Part shown: positions 16,769-25,219 of the stretch, in pieces | Numbering within the stretch: position 1 is the stretch's first letter | Layout: each line of letters opens with the position of its first letter | Assembly (NCBI GenBank): GCA_900317925.1 | Contig: ONIQ01000010.1 | Span: 1 to 55,658, forward strand | DNA from: an uncultured Bacteroidales bacterium | GTDB taxonomy: Bacteria > Bacteroidota > Bacteroidia > Bacteroidales > UBA932 | Length of the DNA: 55,658 nt | Direction: 5' to 3' | Translations under genes and position numbers: made by a program | The notes under the pieces: generated by a model | The model's database searches: none | The model's input: only the letters and a program-made list of their open reading frames with translations | Told to the model about the DNA's origin: nothing

Positions 16769-18260
16769 TGATTTCTTTTTCTACACTTGCCTCTTCGGCT
16801 GCTTCTCCCGCTTCGCCGCCGTTCGTAACCGACGCCTCGGCCGGCTGGAAACCTTTTCGGGTCATGGCGCCCCAGACCATGCGTCTACCCCAGATATGCT
16901 TCCAGTATCCCCGCAGCGAGAAAAACACATTCAAGGGGTGGTACAGGAAGGGTTCCAGCAACGAGGCCAGGAAAAGCCACAGGTAGTCCCGCTGCTTCTT
17001 GAAGCCATGCGCCACGTAATTATCGATGGTAATAATCGTCAAACTCAGGAATTGTGCAAAGCTATACAAGGATAAGAACACAATCCAAATGGTATGATAG
17101 TTAATGGCCTGGATCAGGAAGAGCCAGAGAATCATCAGGTAGCCGGTGAACTCGATGAGCGGGGCGAACAGTTCGAACACCATAATGTACGGAAGCGTAA
17201 ACAAACCATACTGCCGGTATGCCGGGTTGAACACCATATCGCGGTGCACCTGGAACATCTGCAGCAGGCCACGTCCCCAGCGCGTACGTTGACGGGAAAG
17301 GATCTTCAGGTTGGAAGGACCTTCCGTCCAGCAGCAGATCTCCGGAATCTGGACAATCCGGTAGGACTCGCCGCTATCGCACATGTATCGGATCATTCGG
17401 GCGATCATATCCATATCCTCCGCGAACGAGTCTCCGTCGTATCCGCCAGCCTTGATGGCCACGTCCGTGTCGAACAAACCGAAACCGCCGGATACGTTCT
17501 GCAGGGCATTGAAAGTGCTCAGGGCCGTCTTGCCGATGTAGAACGAACGTGCATATTCCAGATCCTGGAAAAGCGGGATCAGGTTATGCGGTGGACGGAC
17601 TTCGCGCATCTGTCCGTTAACCACCTTGCAACCATTGGACATCCGCATCGTCGCACTTACGGCGATCACGCGGATACCGGTATTCATCGTCGGCCAGATA
17701 ATGCGGTACAAGGCTTCCTTGTCCAAGATACAATCCACATCCGTACACACGAAATAGGGATTCGTCACCACATTCACACCGGCGTTGGAGGCATCGGCCT
17801 TCGTACCGCCGTTAACCTTGTCCACCACCGTCAGGCGTTTGAAGACCGGATTGTCGGAGCGGGTTTTATACAAGGCCCGGAACGGCTTGGTCTTGATTTT
17901 TTCGATATAGGCATAAGGGACCTTCTCCAGGTCGAACTGTTCGATGAGCAGGTCCAGGGTCCTGTCCTTTGAACCGTCGTTGACAATGATCACCTCATAA
18001 TCGGGATAGTCCAGGCTCAGCAGGGAATGGACATTATCGATAATGGTCCTTTCCTCGTTATAGGCCGGCGCCACGATGGAAATACCCGTTGCATAAGGCG
18101 AATGGCGAAGTTCCTCGATGGTATTCTTTTCGTTGTGGTAGATGCCGTGAAGGCGGTGTTTGCGCAAAGCCAGGATTACCATCAAGACATAACTCAAGAC
18201 CAGAAATCCCGAGTAGAAGATGACGAAGAAATTGAAGAAATCTATAATCGCCTCACGCAT
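16761..18260 (-). CDS. Processive family 2 glycosyltransferase, membrane polysaccharide synthase
   Basis: 499 aa. One transmembrane helix at about 8-32 precedes the GT-A domain: APAYNEER at 64-71, D95 in VNDG, D174 and D176 in TDVD, acidic pair E281-D282 in AEDMDM, and Q324-x2-R-W328 in QRTRW. Several transmembrane helices follow (about 352-440). This set (D, DxD, ED, QxxRW) defines processive synthases such as BcsA, PgaC and NfrB, which polymerise and move a polysaccharide through the inner membrane. No PilZ domain is visible; the C-terminus is a short acidic tail. Overlaps with both neighbours by eight bases indicate coupled translation. The donor sugar cannot be read from sequence. Confidence 0.9.
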   Translation of the reverse strand: MREAIIDFFNFFVIFYSGFLVLSYVLMVILALRKHRLHGIYHNEKNTIEELRHSPYATGISIVAPAYNEERTIIDNVHSLLSLDYPDYEVIIVNDGSKDRTLDLLIEQFDLEKVPYAYIEKIKTKPFRALYKTRSDNPVFKRLTVVDKVNGGTKADASNAGVNVVTNPYFVCTDVDCILDKEALYRIIWPTMNTGIRVIAVSATMRMSNGCKVVNGQMREVRPPHNLIPLFQDLEYARSFYIGKTALSTFNALQNVSGGFGLFDTDVAIKAGGYDGDSFAEDMDMIARMIRYMCDSGESYRIVQIPEICCWTEGPSNLKILSRQRTRWGRGLLQMFQVHRDMVFNPAYRQYGLFTLPYIMVFELFAPLIEFTGYLMILWLFLIQAINYHTIWIVFLSLYSFAQFLSLTIITIDNYVAHGFKKQRDYLWLFLASLLEPFLYHPLNVFFSLRGYWKHIWGRRMVWGAMTRKGFQPAEASVTNGGEAGEAAEEASVEKEINA

Positions 18261-19446
18261 ACTTCTTGTTGTCTATCAGTGGACACTCAATGTGCTGGAA
18301 GAAAATCTCATATTCTTTCTCTGAAGACGCTTTCAGGTTTTCATATGCGATGCGCCCCCGGATTCCATAGTCGTACAGGGTAGACAGTAATTTCATCCGT
18401 GTCACGGCGTCCGTCGTCTGCCGATAATCATCCACCAGGAAATCCACGACATCCTGCCGGTCCGATTGGATGTTCCCGAAAGCTTCCACCAGGGCGGCAC
18501 GTTCGGCGAAGGAAGCGGAGGCGTACCGATGGAAGAATTCATGCTCGGCCGGGATGTATTTCAATTCTCCCAATGCCTTGATCAGGGCGCAGGCGAAGCG
18601 TTCATCACGGGTATCACGCAACAGCAGAAGGAGCTCCGGGCAGGATTTATCCAATTTCAACAGGCGGATCTCATTCACCGCAAAAATCCGCAGTTCTTCG
18701 TTGACCGGGTTCAGGTTGCACCACTGAATCAGGTTGGGCATGGAAAGACGGTTCTTGACCCGATAGAGAAAAACGTTGTGATACCGGACCATCATCTCCT
18801 CGGAGAAACGGAAGGAGGGATCCTCCTCAATCACCTTGAACGGATAGGAACTGCCGTACCGGGCCGCATGGATACGGGCATAGATTTTCAACTTGGCATC
18901 CTTTGCAAACAGGTACCGGGTTGCAATGGCCTCTTTCAGTTCCGCATCGATATCAGAGATATTCATCAATGCGTTCAGACGTTTCCGCGTATCGCGGGAC
19001 CGGACCTGGCGCTCGAAATAGACCTGCATACGGAAGGTGCGCAGGATTTCACGCCAATTGGCCTTGTTGATGTCGTCCTTGATTTTCGGATAGATATCCA
19101 GCAACATCTGCAGGATGGGACGGACAAAGCGGGGACGCGGTTTGTAGTCCTCCGGGATATCCAGCCGTTCCAGGATCACATCGCGATCCAGGTTCTGGGG
19201 GGTGGTCGCCATTTCCACGACGGCCTGCTGGTATCTGCGGCGGGCACGACGGTCATGCCGTTCATGAATGGTATTCCGATATGTCCGGACACCATCCAGG
19301 AAAAGCAAAACCACGAAGGAAATCAAGAAGAACGTGGTAAAGATGGCACAGAAGCGGACCATCGGCGGGTATTCTGCCAAGCGGTAATAGAGAAGCATTA
19401 TGTAATACTTCCAATATCCAAAACCGCTTAAAACAAAATAATCCAT
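18253..19446 (-). CDS. HEAT-like repeat inner-membrane protein of the exopolysaccharide operon
   Basis: 397 aa from the ATG at 19446. A longer version from a GTG at 19524 would start upstream of the mapped promoter and is rejected. A hydrophobic helix lies near residues 30-55 (CAIFTTFFLISFVVLLFL), after which the protein is soluble and helical. Paired-helix units such as ELRIFAVNEIRLLKLD and RFACALIKALGELKYIP resemble HEAT repeats. The consensus promoter at 19461-19492 lies just upstream, making this the first gene of the operon. It overlaps the synthase gene by eight bases. I infer a scaffold or regulatory partner of the synthase on the cytoplasmic side; no enzymatic motif is seen. Confidence 0.7.
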   Translation of the reverse strand: MDYFVLSGFGYWKYYIMLLYYRLAEYPPMVRFCAIFTTFFLISFVVLLFLDGVRTYRNTIHERHDRRARRRYQQAVVEMATTPQNLDRDVILERLDIPEDYKPRPRFVRPILQMLLDIYPKIKDDINKANWREILRTFRMQVYFERQVRSRDTRKRLNALMNISDIDAELKEAIATRYLFAKDAKLKIYARIHAARYGSSYPFKVIEEDPSFRFSEEMMVRYHNVFLYRVKNRLSMPNLIQWCNLNPVNEELRIFAVNEIRLLKLDKSCPELLLLLRDTRDERFACALIKALGELKYIPAEHEFFHRYASASFAERAALVEAFGNIQSDRQDVVDFLVDDYRQTTDAVTRMKLLSTLYDYGIRGRIAYENLKASSEKEYEIFFQHIECPLIDNKKYA

Positions 19447-19460
19447 TGCCTTAAATCGCA

Positions 19461-19492
19461 CAAAAGTACGGACTATCTGATAAAAATACAAA
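19461..19492 (-). promoter_or_regulatory. Consensus promoter of the exopolysaccharide-type operon
   Basis: On the minus strand TTTG (19489-19492) is separated by exactly 20 bases from TACTTTTG (19461-19468), a full TTTG-N20-TAnnTTTG match. The expected start lies about 11 bases before the ATG at 19446. Confidence 0.88.
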
Positions 19493-19518
19493 AAAATATA
19501 TAAATTTGTATAGAGAAA

Positions 19519-19550
19519 TTTCACTTATAAACGTTATAAGTGTAACTTTG
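19519..19550 (+). promoter_or_regulatory. Promoter of obgE (TTTC-N20-TAACTTTG)
   Basis: TAACTTTG (19543-19550) is a perfect -7 box; TTTC at 19519-19522 is a one-mismatch -33 box at the right distance. The spacer is filled by a 21-bp palindrome. The start codon at 19571 is 20 bases downstream of the -7 box. Confidence 0.75.
19522..19542. promoter_or_regulatory. 21-bp perfect inverted repeat, candidate operator
   Basis: CACTTATAA-ACG-TTATAAGTG has two perfect 9-bp arms. It lies exactly between the -33 and -7 elements of the obgE promoter and about 30 bases upstream of the divergent operon promoter, where a dimeric repressor could act. The cognate regulator is not identified. Confidence 0.6.
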
Positions 19551-19570
19551 TACCCGATAATAGGTTAGAG

Positions 19571-20563
19571 ATGGCTGAAAGCAACTTCATAGACTACGTA
19601 AAAATCTTTTGTCATTCCGGGCACGGAGGGGCGGGATCGATGCATCTTCACCGCGCCAAATATGTCCCGAAAGGCGGTCCGGACGGGGGTGACGGAGGCC
19701 GCGGCGGGCACATCATCCTGCGGGCCAATCCGCAGAAATGGACGCTCATCCACCTCCGCTACCGAAAACACGTCAAGGCAGAAGACGGAGAGAAGGGCGG
19801 TGCCGCCTTATGCAAAGGCAAAAACGGGACGGATGTCATCCTGGACGTACCGGTGGGAACCGTCGCCAAAGACGCAGAAACCGGCGAGATGCTTTTCGAA
19901 CTGCTCGAACCCGGAGCGGAACGGATTCTCTGCCGAGGGGGCCGGGGCGGACTGGGAAACAACAATTTCAAATCAGCCACCAACCAAACCCCGCGGTACG
20001 CACAGCCCGGCGAGGAGGGTGAGGAAGGCTGGTTCATTCTGGAACTCAAGGTCTTGGCCGATGTCGGGCTGGTCGGATTCCCGAATGCAGGCAAATCCAC
20101 CCTGCTGGCCACCATCACCTCTGCCAAGCCCAAGATTGCCAACTATGCCTTCACCACCCTGGAGCCCAATCTGGGTATTGTAAGCTACTACGATGAGCAA
20201 TCTTTCGTGATGGCCGACATCCCGGGAATCATCGAAGGCGCCCACGAAGGGAAAGGGATCGGTATCCGTTTCCTGCGGCATATCGAACGCAACTCCGTCC
20301 TCCTGTTCATGGTTTCGGCCGAGGAGGAGGATATCAACAAGGGATACGAGACCCTGCTGAACGAATTACGGGAATACAATCCCGAACTGCTCGTCAAGGA
20401 ACGGGTGCTGGCCGTCACGAAATGCGACCTGATTGATGCCAAACAGGCCGCCAAAATTGAAAAGAAACTGCCGGCCGGCATTCCGCATGTACTCATTTCA
20501 TCGGTCGGACAAACCGGCCTCAACGAACTTAAAGACCTGCTTTGGAAGGCACTGCATTCATGA
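19571..20563 (+). CDS. obgE: GTPase Obg/CgtA
   Basis: 330 aa. The glycine-rich Obg fold fills residues 1-160 ([32 protein letters not shown]). The G domain follows with P-loop GFPNAGKST, switch [29 protein letters not shown] and the SSV loop. The C-terminal OCT domain found in some Obg proteins is absent. Obg binds the 50S ribosomal subunit and takes part in ribosome maturation and stringent control. It is followed by a PAP2 phosphatase gene with an ATGA overlap. adk-obgE adjacency is common in Bacteroidota as I recall it; here mutY and the polysaccharide operon lie between them. Confidence 0.95.
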   Translation: MAESNFIDYVKIFCHSGHGGAGSMHLHRAKYVPKGGPDGGDGGRGGHIILRANPQKWTLIHLRYRKHVKAEDGEKGGAALCKGKNGTDVILDVPVGTVAKDAETGEMLFELLEPGAERILCRGGRGGLGNNNFKSATNQTPRYAQPGEEGEEGWFILELKVLADVGLVGFPNAGKSTLLATITSAKPKIANYAFTTLEPNLGIVSYYDEQSFVMADIPGIIEGAHEGKGIGIRFLRHIERNSVLLFMVSAEEEDINKGYETLLNELREYNPELLVKERVLAVTKCDLIDAKQAAKIEKKLPAGIPHVLISSVGQTGLNELKDLLWKALHS

Positions 20564-21141
20564 TTCAGACACTTCATCAAATAGACCGGGAATTGACGCT
20601 GGCCCTCAACGGCCTTCACTGTCCTGCCAGCGACGCCGTCTGGATGCTGGTTACGGAAAAGAAAGTTTGGTTCCTGCTGTACGCCATCGCCATCATCTTC
20701 TTGTTCAAGCAGTTGGGTTGGAAGAAAGCCCTGGTGGTCATTGCCTCGGTGGCGCTGTCTGTCGGGCTGATTGACTCACTCTCCAACCTGGTGAAAGACT
20801 CGGTGGCGCGGCTGCGTCCCTGCTACGACACCTGGATGCTCGGTCACGGGCTCTATATGCTGGAGCCGCGCGGCGGGTTCTTCGGCTTTTTCTCGGCTCA
20901 CGCCGCCAATCATTTCGGCATGGCCACAGCCCTGGTCATGGGATTCCGGAACGACCCCACGCACTCCTACCGGGGCCTGGCCTGGGGCGCCTGGACATGG
21001 GCTTCCCTGGTGGCCATCAGCCGCGTTTTCGTGGGAAAACACTTCCTGGGAGATGTCCTGGTCGGTACGATCGTCGGCCTGGCCATCGGTTTCCTGATGG
21101 GATTGCTTGCCCGATGGGTGATCCGCCGCTTCCGCTTATAA
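20560..21141 (+). CDS. PAP2 family membrane phosphatase
   Basis: 193 aa from the ATG at 20560, which overlaps the obgE stop (ATGA). A TTG at 20542 is not needed. The three phosphatase motifs are [16 protein letters not shown] (in place of the usual PSGH) and [12 protein letters not shown], with catalytic histidines present. About five transmembrane helices. Relatives dephosphorylate lipid phosphates such as undecaprenyl pyrophosphate or phosphatidic acid. The exact substrate is not shown. The 3' end overlaps murF by six bases in convergent orientation. Confidence 0.85.
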   Translation: MIQTLHQIDRELTLALNGLHCPASDAVWMLVTEKKVWFLLYAIAIIFLFKQLGWKKALVVIASVALSVGLIDSLSNLVKDSVARLRPCYDTWMLGHGLYMLEPRGGFFGFFSAHAANHFGMATALVMGFRNDPTHSYRGLAWGAWTWASLVAISRVFVGKHFLGDVLVGTIVGLAIGFLMGLLARWVIRRFRL

Positions 21142-22464
21142 TTCCGGAATCACTTTTTCCATCTGCTGGGAACGGGAACCTTTCACCAGCACCACGGCAT
21201 CCTTGACCGGATGCGCTTTCAGCCAGTCTGCCAGCGCCTGCGAGGTTTCAAACCACAGGCAGTCGACCGAATGGGCCGCCAGTGCCTTGCGGAATTCCTC
21301 CCCTACCAGGAGCACCTGGGTCGCACCGGCTACCGGAAGCCGCTCCAGGATCTTCACATGCTCAGCCACGGAATCCGTACCCAACTCCCCCATCGACCCC
21401 AGCATCAGGACCTTCCGGTCCGATACGATATTTGCGATGTTGTCCAGGGCGGCCGCCATGCTCGTCGGATTGGCATTGTAGGCATCCACCACCAGGGTGT
21501 TGTTCGCCGTGCGCATCATCTGGGAACGGTTGTTCGAGGGTTCATACCGGCAGACCGCTGCGATGGCATCGTCCTGCGGCACGCCGAAATACCGGCCGAT
21601 CGCCAGGGCTGCCAGGACATTGGGGGCATTATAGGTGCCCACGAGATGGGTTTCCACGCCCAAGAGGATATCCGGATCCGACTCGGAAGGAACCGCCATG
21701 CGCAGGAACGGATGGGCGGCATCGGCCGGCAGGACAATGGCACCGTCCCCATAGGGGATGGTTTCCAGCCCCTTCCGGGCAGCGGCCATCTGGACAAGGT
21801 CCGCATCGGCACTGCGCACAAAGGCCTTCCCGCCATGAGCCTGGAGATAATCGTACAGCTGGCCCTTGGCCTTCTTTACCCCTTCAAACGAGCCGAAGCC
21901 CAACAAGTGGGCCTTGCCCACATTGGTAATAATTCCCAGATCCGGCTCGCTTACCGCCACGAGATGGGCGATATCGTCGGGATGGCTGGCCCCCATTTCA
22001 ATCACGGCAAGCTGGGTCCGCGCATCAATTTTCAACAGCGAGAGCGGGACGCCGATATCGTTGTTCAGGTTTCCCTCGGTCGCGGTCACGACATATTTGG
22101 CCGAGAGGACGGCGCGGATCAGCTCCTTGGTGGTCGTCTTGCCGTTGGTGCCGGTCAGGCCCACGACGGGAAGCCGTTTCCCCGCTACCAGGATATGTTC
22201 ACGATGGTAACGGGCCAGGGCTTGAAGGGCCTCCAGGGTGTCCGGTACGGGAATCAGACGCGCATCGCCCGATGCCGCCGCTTCAGAGGCAGCATCGACC
22301 ACGGCATAGGCAGCCCCTTTTTCCAGGGCGGACGCCGCATAGGCATTGCCATCGAAATTCTCCCCTTTCAGGGCGAAAAACAGTTCTCCGCCCTTCAAGG
22401 TGCGGCTATCGGTCGTCACCCCCGTGCTGCGGAGGAACAACGCATATAATTGCTTGATTTCCAT
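21136..22464 (-). CDS. murF: UDP-N-acetylmuramoyl-tripeptide--D-alanyl-D-alanine ligase
   Basis: 442 aa from the ATG at 22464 ([10 protein letters not shown]); the longer reading to 22536 lies inside dut and is rejected. The Mur ligase N-terminal domain has SRTLKGGELFFALKGENFDGN, followed by the ATP loop GLTGTNGKTTTKE and the central EMGASHPDDI. The C-terminal region has YNANPTSM and MLGSMGELG. It adds D-Ala-D-Ala to the UDP-MurNAc-tripeptide in peptidoglycan synthesis. The ATG overlaps the dut stop (TAATG). Confidence 0.95.
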   Translation of the reverse strand: MEIKQLYALFLRSTGVTTDSRTLKGGELFFALKGENFDGNAYAASALEKGAAYAVVDAASEAAASGDARLIPVPDTLEALQALARYHREHILVAGKRLPVVGLTGTNGKTTTKELIRAVLSAKYVVTATEGNLNNDIGVPLSLLKIDARTQLAVIEMGASHPDDIAHLVAVSEPDLGIITNVGKAHLLGFGSFEGVKKAKGQLYDYLQAHGGKAFVRSADADLVQMAAARKGLETIPYGDGAIVLPADAAHPFLRMAVPSESDPDILLGVETHLVGTYNAPNVLAALAIGRYFGVPQDDAIAAVCRYEPSNNRSQMMRTANNTLVVDAYNANPTSMAAALDNIANIVSDRKVLMLGSMGELGTDSVAEHVKILERLPVAGATQVLLVGEEFRKALAAHSVDCLWFETSQALADWLKAHPVKDAVVLVKGSRSQQMEKVIPEL

Positions 22465-22898
22465 TATTTTACTCCTGTCGATCCGAATCCGCCGGCTCCC
22501 CTTTCGGTTTCGTCCAGCACCTCCACTTCTTCCCATTCGATATGCTCATGCCGCGCGATGACCATCTGCGCAATCCGCTCGCCCGGAACAATCTCGAAGG
22601 GTTCTTCCGAAAGATTCACCAGGATCACGCGGATTTCGCCGCGATAATCGGCATCGACGGTACCCGGCGAGTTGAGCACCGTGATTCCCTTCTTCGCCGC
22701 CAACCCGCTGCGGGGACGGACCTGGGCCTCGTAACCCTCGGGCAACGCGATATACAGGCCGGTAGGGACCATGGCGCGCTGGAGCGGCTTCAACACAACC
22801 GGTTCGGTGATGGCCGCCCGCAAATCCATTCCGGCCGACAACGGGGTCGCATAAAACGGAGACGGATAGGGCGAATGGTTGACAATCTTCACTTTCAT
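22464..22898 (-). CDS. dut: Deoxyuridine 5'-triphosphate nucleotidohydrolase (dUTPase)
   Basis: 144 aa, typical trimeric dUTPase length. The five conserved motifs are present: [42 protein letters not shown], and the C-terminal arm [10 protein letters not shown]. It cleaves dUTP to dUMP and pyrophosphate, preventing uracil incorporation and feeding dTMP synthesis. The gene lies between the LptF/G-type permease gene and murF on one strand with short gaps, so it is likely co-transcribed from tgt onward. Confidence 0.96.
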   Translation of the reverse strand: MKVKIVNHSPYPSPFYATPLSAGMDLRAAITEPVVLKPLQRAMVPTGLYIALPEGYEAQVRPRSGLAAKKGITVLNSPGTVDADYRGEIRVILVNLSEEPFEIVPGERIAQMVIARHEHIEWEEVEVLDETERGAGGFGSTGVK

Positions 22899-22909
22899 AT
22901 CGAATGATG

Positions 22910-24004
22910 TTATTTCGGTGCGTATTTATAAAGGAACCCGGTGATGATGGCGAAAATGATGTTCGGCAGCCACAGGGCCAGCCACGGCGGGAGGGTCCCG
23001 GTAAAGACAAACATCTGGCTGAAGCGCAGGAAGAGGATGTAAGAGAAGCTCAGGGCGATGCCCACGCCGATGTTCCAGCCGATGCCACCCCGCTTTTTGC
23101 GCGACGAAAGGGCCACGCCCATGATGGTCAGGATAAAGGCCGAAAACGGCAGGGCGAAACGCGTATGCTTCTCGATCTGGGCGTACATCACGTTCTTGTC
23201 GCCCCGCATATTCTGGGTATCGATCAATTCATTCAACTGGGAATAGGACAAGGATTCCACCGTTTTCTTGTTGCGGTAGAAATCCGTAACCGTCAGGTTC
23301 AGGACCGTATCCAGGCGTTCTCCGCTGCGGACGTGGTCTTCCATCCCCTCGCCATATTCCCGGATGAAATAACGGTTCAGCCGCCAGGCGGCCTTGGTAC
23401 TGTCCCAAACCGCCGCTTCGGCCGATACCTTGCTGACCAGCTGGTTGTCCCGGATTTCCTCCAGGGTAAAACCGTATGCCGTGTTGTTCCAGGTACTGAA
23501 CGATTCCACATACACAAATTGTCCGGGGTTGATCTGGTAGTGCATGTTGCGGCTGTTCAGGCTCTTGTAGTCCAGCGAAGTGTACTTGATCTCGAATGCG
23601 GCCCGCGTCACGTTCGCACGCGGGATGATAAAGAGGTTCAGCGTGAGCGAAAGGAGGAAAATGACAAAGGCCGAGAAGAAATACGGAACCATCAGCCGGT
23701 GAAAGCTGATGCCGCAGGACAGGATGGCGATGATTTCGGAATTCGCAGCCAGCCGGGAAGTAAAGAAAATCACCGTAATGAACACGAACAGCGGACTGAA
23801 CATGTTTGTAAAATACGGGATGAAATTCACATAATAGTCAAAGATGATGGCCTTCATGGGCGCCTGTTTGGACACGAAATCGTCAATCTTCTCGCTGATG
23901 TCGAAAATAATGACGATACCGATGATCAAAATCAGCGCGATACCGAAGGTCAAGAGGAACTTCTTGACGATATATACATCCAGTTTCTTGGGTCTCAGGT
24001 CCAT
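22910..24004 (-). CDS. LptF/LptG family permease (YjgP/YjgQ)
   Basis: 364 aa. Three N-terminal transmembrane helices ([20 protein letters not shown] near 18-37, then two by residue 120) precede a periplasmic beta-jellyroll ([24 protein letters not shown]). Three more helices form the C-terminus ([34 protein letters not shown]). This is the membrane component of the LptB2FG transporter that extracts lipopolysaccharide from the inner membrane. Which of LptF or LptG it is cannot be settled here. It starts six bases after tgt ends, on the same strand. Confidence 0.9.
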   Translation of the reverse strand: MDLRPKKLDVYIVKKFLLTFGIALILIIGIVIIFDISEKIDDFVSKQAPMKAIIFDYYVNFIPYFTNMFSPLFVFITVIFFTSRLAANSEIIAILSCGISFHRLMVPYFFSAFVIFLLSLTLNLFIIPRANVTRAAFEIKYTSLDYKSLNSRNMHYQINPGQFVYVESFSTWNNTAYGFTLEEIRDNQLVSKVSAEAAVWDSTKAAWRLNRYFIREYGEGMEDHVRSGERLDTVLNLTVTDFYRNKKTVESLSYSQLNELIDTQNMRGDKNVMYAQIEKHTRFALPFSAFILTIMGVALSSRKKRGGIGWNIGVGIALSFSYILFLRFSQMFVFTGTLPPWLALWLPNIIFAIITGFLYKYAPK

Positions 24005-24010
24005 ACTTCT

Positions 24011-25153
24011 TTACAATCTTGCGGTAACTTTGCGGATGACTTCTTCTTTCCACGGCAGGAAATCCCCCGCCTCGATGTGGGCGCGTGCCCGGCGCACCAG
24101 GTCCAGGTAAAACGCCAGGTTGTGCTCGGTGGCAATCATGGCGGCGAACATTTCCCCGGCAATGAACAGGTGGCGCAGGTAGGCCTTGGTATAGGCATGG
24201 TCCACAAAAGAAGTACCCGCCGGATCCAATTCGCTGAAATCCTGTTCCCATTTGGCGTTGCGCATGTTCATGATGCCGTTCCAGGTGAACAGCATGCCGT
24301 TTCGGGCATTGCGGGTCGGCATCACGCAATCGAACATATCCACGCCGCGGGCGATGCCCTCCAGCAGGTTGGCCGGAGTACCCACCCCCATCAGGTATCG
24401 GGGTTTGCCGGCCGGCAGGATGGGACAGACCACCTCCAGCATTTCGTACATTTTCTCCGTGGGCTCCCCTACCGCCAGTCCGCCGATGCCATATCCGCCA
24501 CGGTTGTCGTTATCCAGGGAGAGGGCGTGCTCCACCGCCTGCCGGCGCAGATCCGGATACACGCAGCCCTGGATGATGGGGAACATGACCTGGCCGTATC
24601 CGTACAGGGGTTCCGTCTCGTCGAAGTGCCGCGCAAAGCGTTCCAGCCAGCCCTGGGTGAGCCGCAGGGACTTTTCGGCATAGCGGTAGTCGGCATCGCC
24701 CGGACAGCACTCGTCCAGGGCCATGACGATATCGGCACCGATGATCCGCTGCGTTTCCACGTTGTTCTCGGGGGTAAAAGTATGGCGGGAACCGTCGATG
24801 TGGGAGGCAAAGGTGCAGCCGTCCGGCGTCAGTTTGCGGATCGGCGTCAGGGAAAAGACCTGGAAACCGCCGCTGTCCGTCAGGATGGGACGGTCCCAGT
24901 TTTCGAACCGGTGCAGGCCGCCCGCCTTACGGAGGGTGTCCAGTCCGGGCCGCAGATAGAGATGATAGGTATTCCCCAGGATGATTTCCGCACCGATATC
25001 CTCTTTCAGGTCCCGGTGATAGACCCCTTTTACGGAGCCCACCGTTCCCACCGGCATGAAGATGGGGGTATGGATCTCCCCATGGTCGGTAGAAACGACT
25101 CCCGCGCGGGCGGAACAGCCAGGGTCCTGGGCGGTGCAGATAAATTTAAACAT
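24011..25153 (-). CDS. tgt: tRNA-guanine transglycosylase (queuine tRNA-ribosyltransferase)
   Basis: 380 aa from the ATG at 25153. Conserved segments include DSGGFQVFSL, HIDGSRHTF, GGLAVGEP, the nucleophile region MFDCVMPTRNARNG and MRNAKW. It exchanges guanine 34 for a queuine precursor in GUN-anticodon tRNAs. The usual zinc ligands CxCxxC near residue 310 are replaced by AGTSFVDH, while the fourth ligand, a histidine at about 344 (TEHNLAF), is kept. The protein otherwise looks intact, so this is a real family variant rather than decay. A 66-base gap separates it from the divergent nupG-like gene. Confidence 0.93.
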   Translation of the reverse strand: MFKFICTAQDPGCSARAGVVSTDHGEIHTPIFMPVGTVGSVKGVYHRDLKEDIGAEIILGNTYHLYLRPGLDTLRKAGGLHRFENWDRPILTDSGGFQVFSLTPIRKLTPDGCTFASHIDGSRHTFTPENNVETQRIIGADIVMALDECCPGDADYRYAEKSLRLTQGWLERFARHFDETEPLYGYGQVMFPIIQGCVYPDLRRQAVEHALSLDNDNRGGYGIGGLAVGEPTEKMYEMLEVVCPILPAGKPRYLMGVGTPANLLEGIARGVDMFDCVMPTRNARNGMLFTWNGIMNMRNAKWEQDFSELDPAGTSFVDHAYTKAYLRHLFIAGEMFAAMIATEHNLAFYLDLVRRARAHIEAGDFLPWKEEVIRKVTARL

Positions 25154-25190
25154 CTCTTGCGGTATATTTCTGCAAAAATACGGAAAATTT

Positions 25191-25204
25191 CGTACATTTG
25201 TACG
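25191..25204 (+). promoter_or_regulatory. -7 element TACATTTG embedded in inverted repeat CGTAC-N4-GTACG
   Basis: TACATTTG (25193-25200) is a perfect -7 box; TCTG lies 20 bases upstream as a weak -33. The box is framed by CGTACATTTGTACG, a 5-bp dyad. Start codon of the transporter at 25220. Confidence 0.6.
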
Positions 25205-25219
25205 ATAACACGTGTGACT

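Noticed and set aside
19447-19524. GTG-started N-terminal extension of the HEAT-like protein
   Set aside because: The consensus promoter at 19461-19492 would lie inside it, and the ATG at 19446 gives a normal membrane protein.
22904-25219. Very long plus-strand reading frame upstream of the nucleoside transporter
   Set aside because: It is the mirror of the LptF/G and tgt genes and has histidine/glutamine-rich composition. The transporter starts at 25220 just after its own -7 box.
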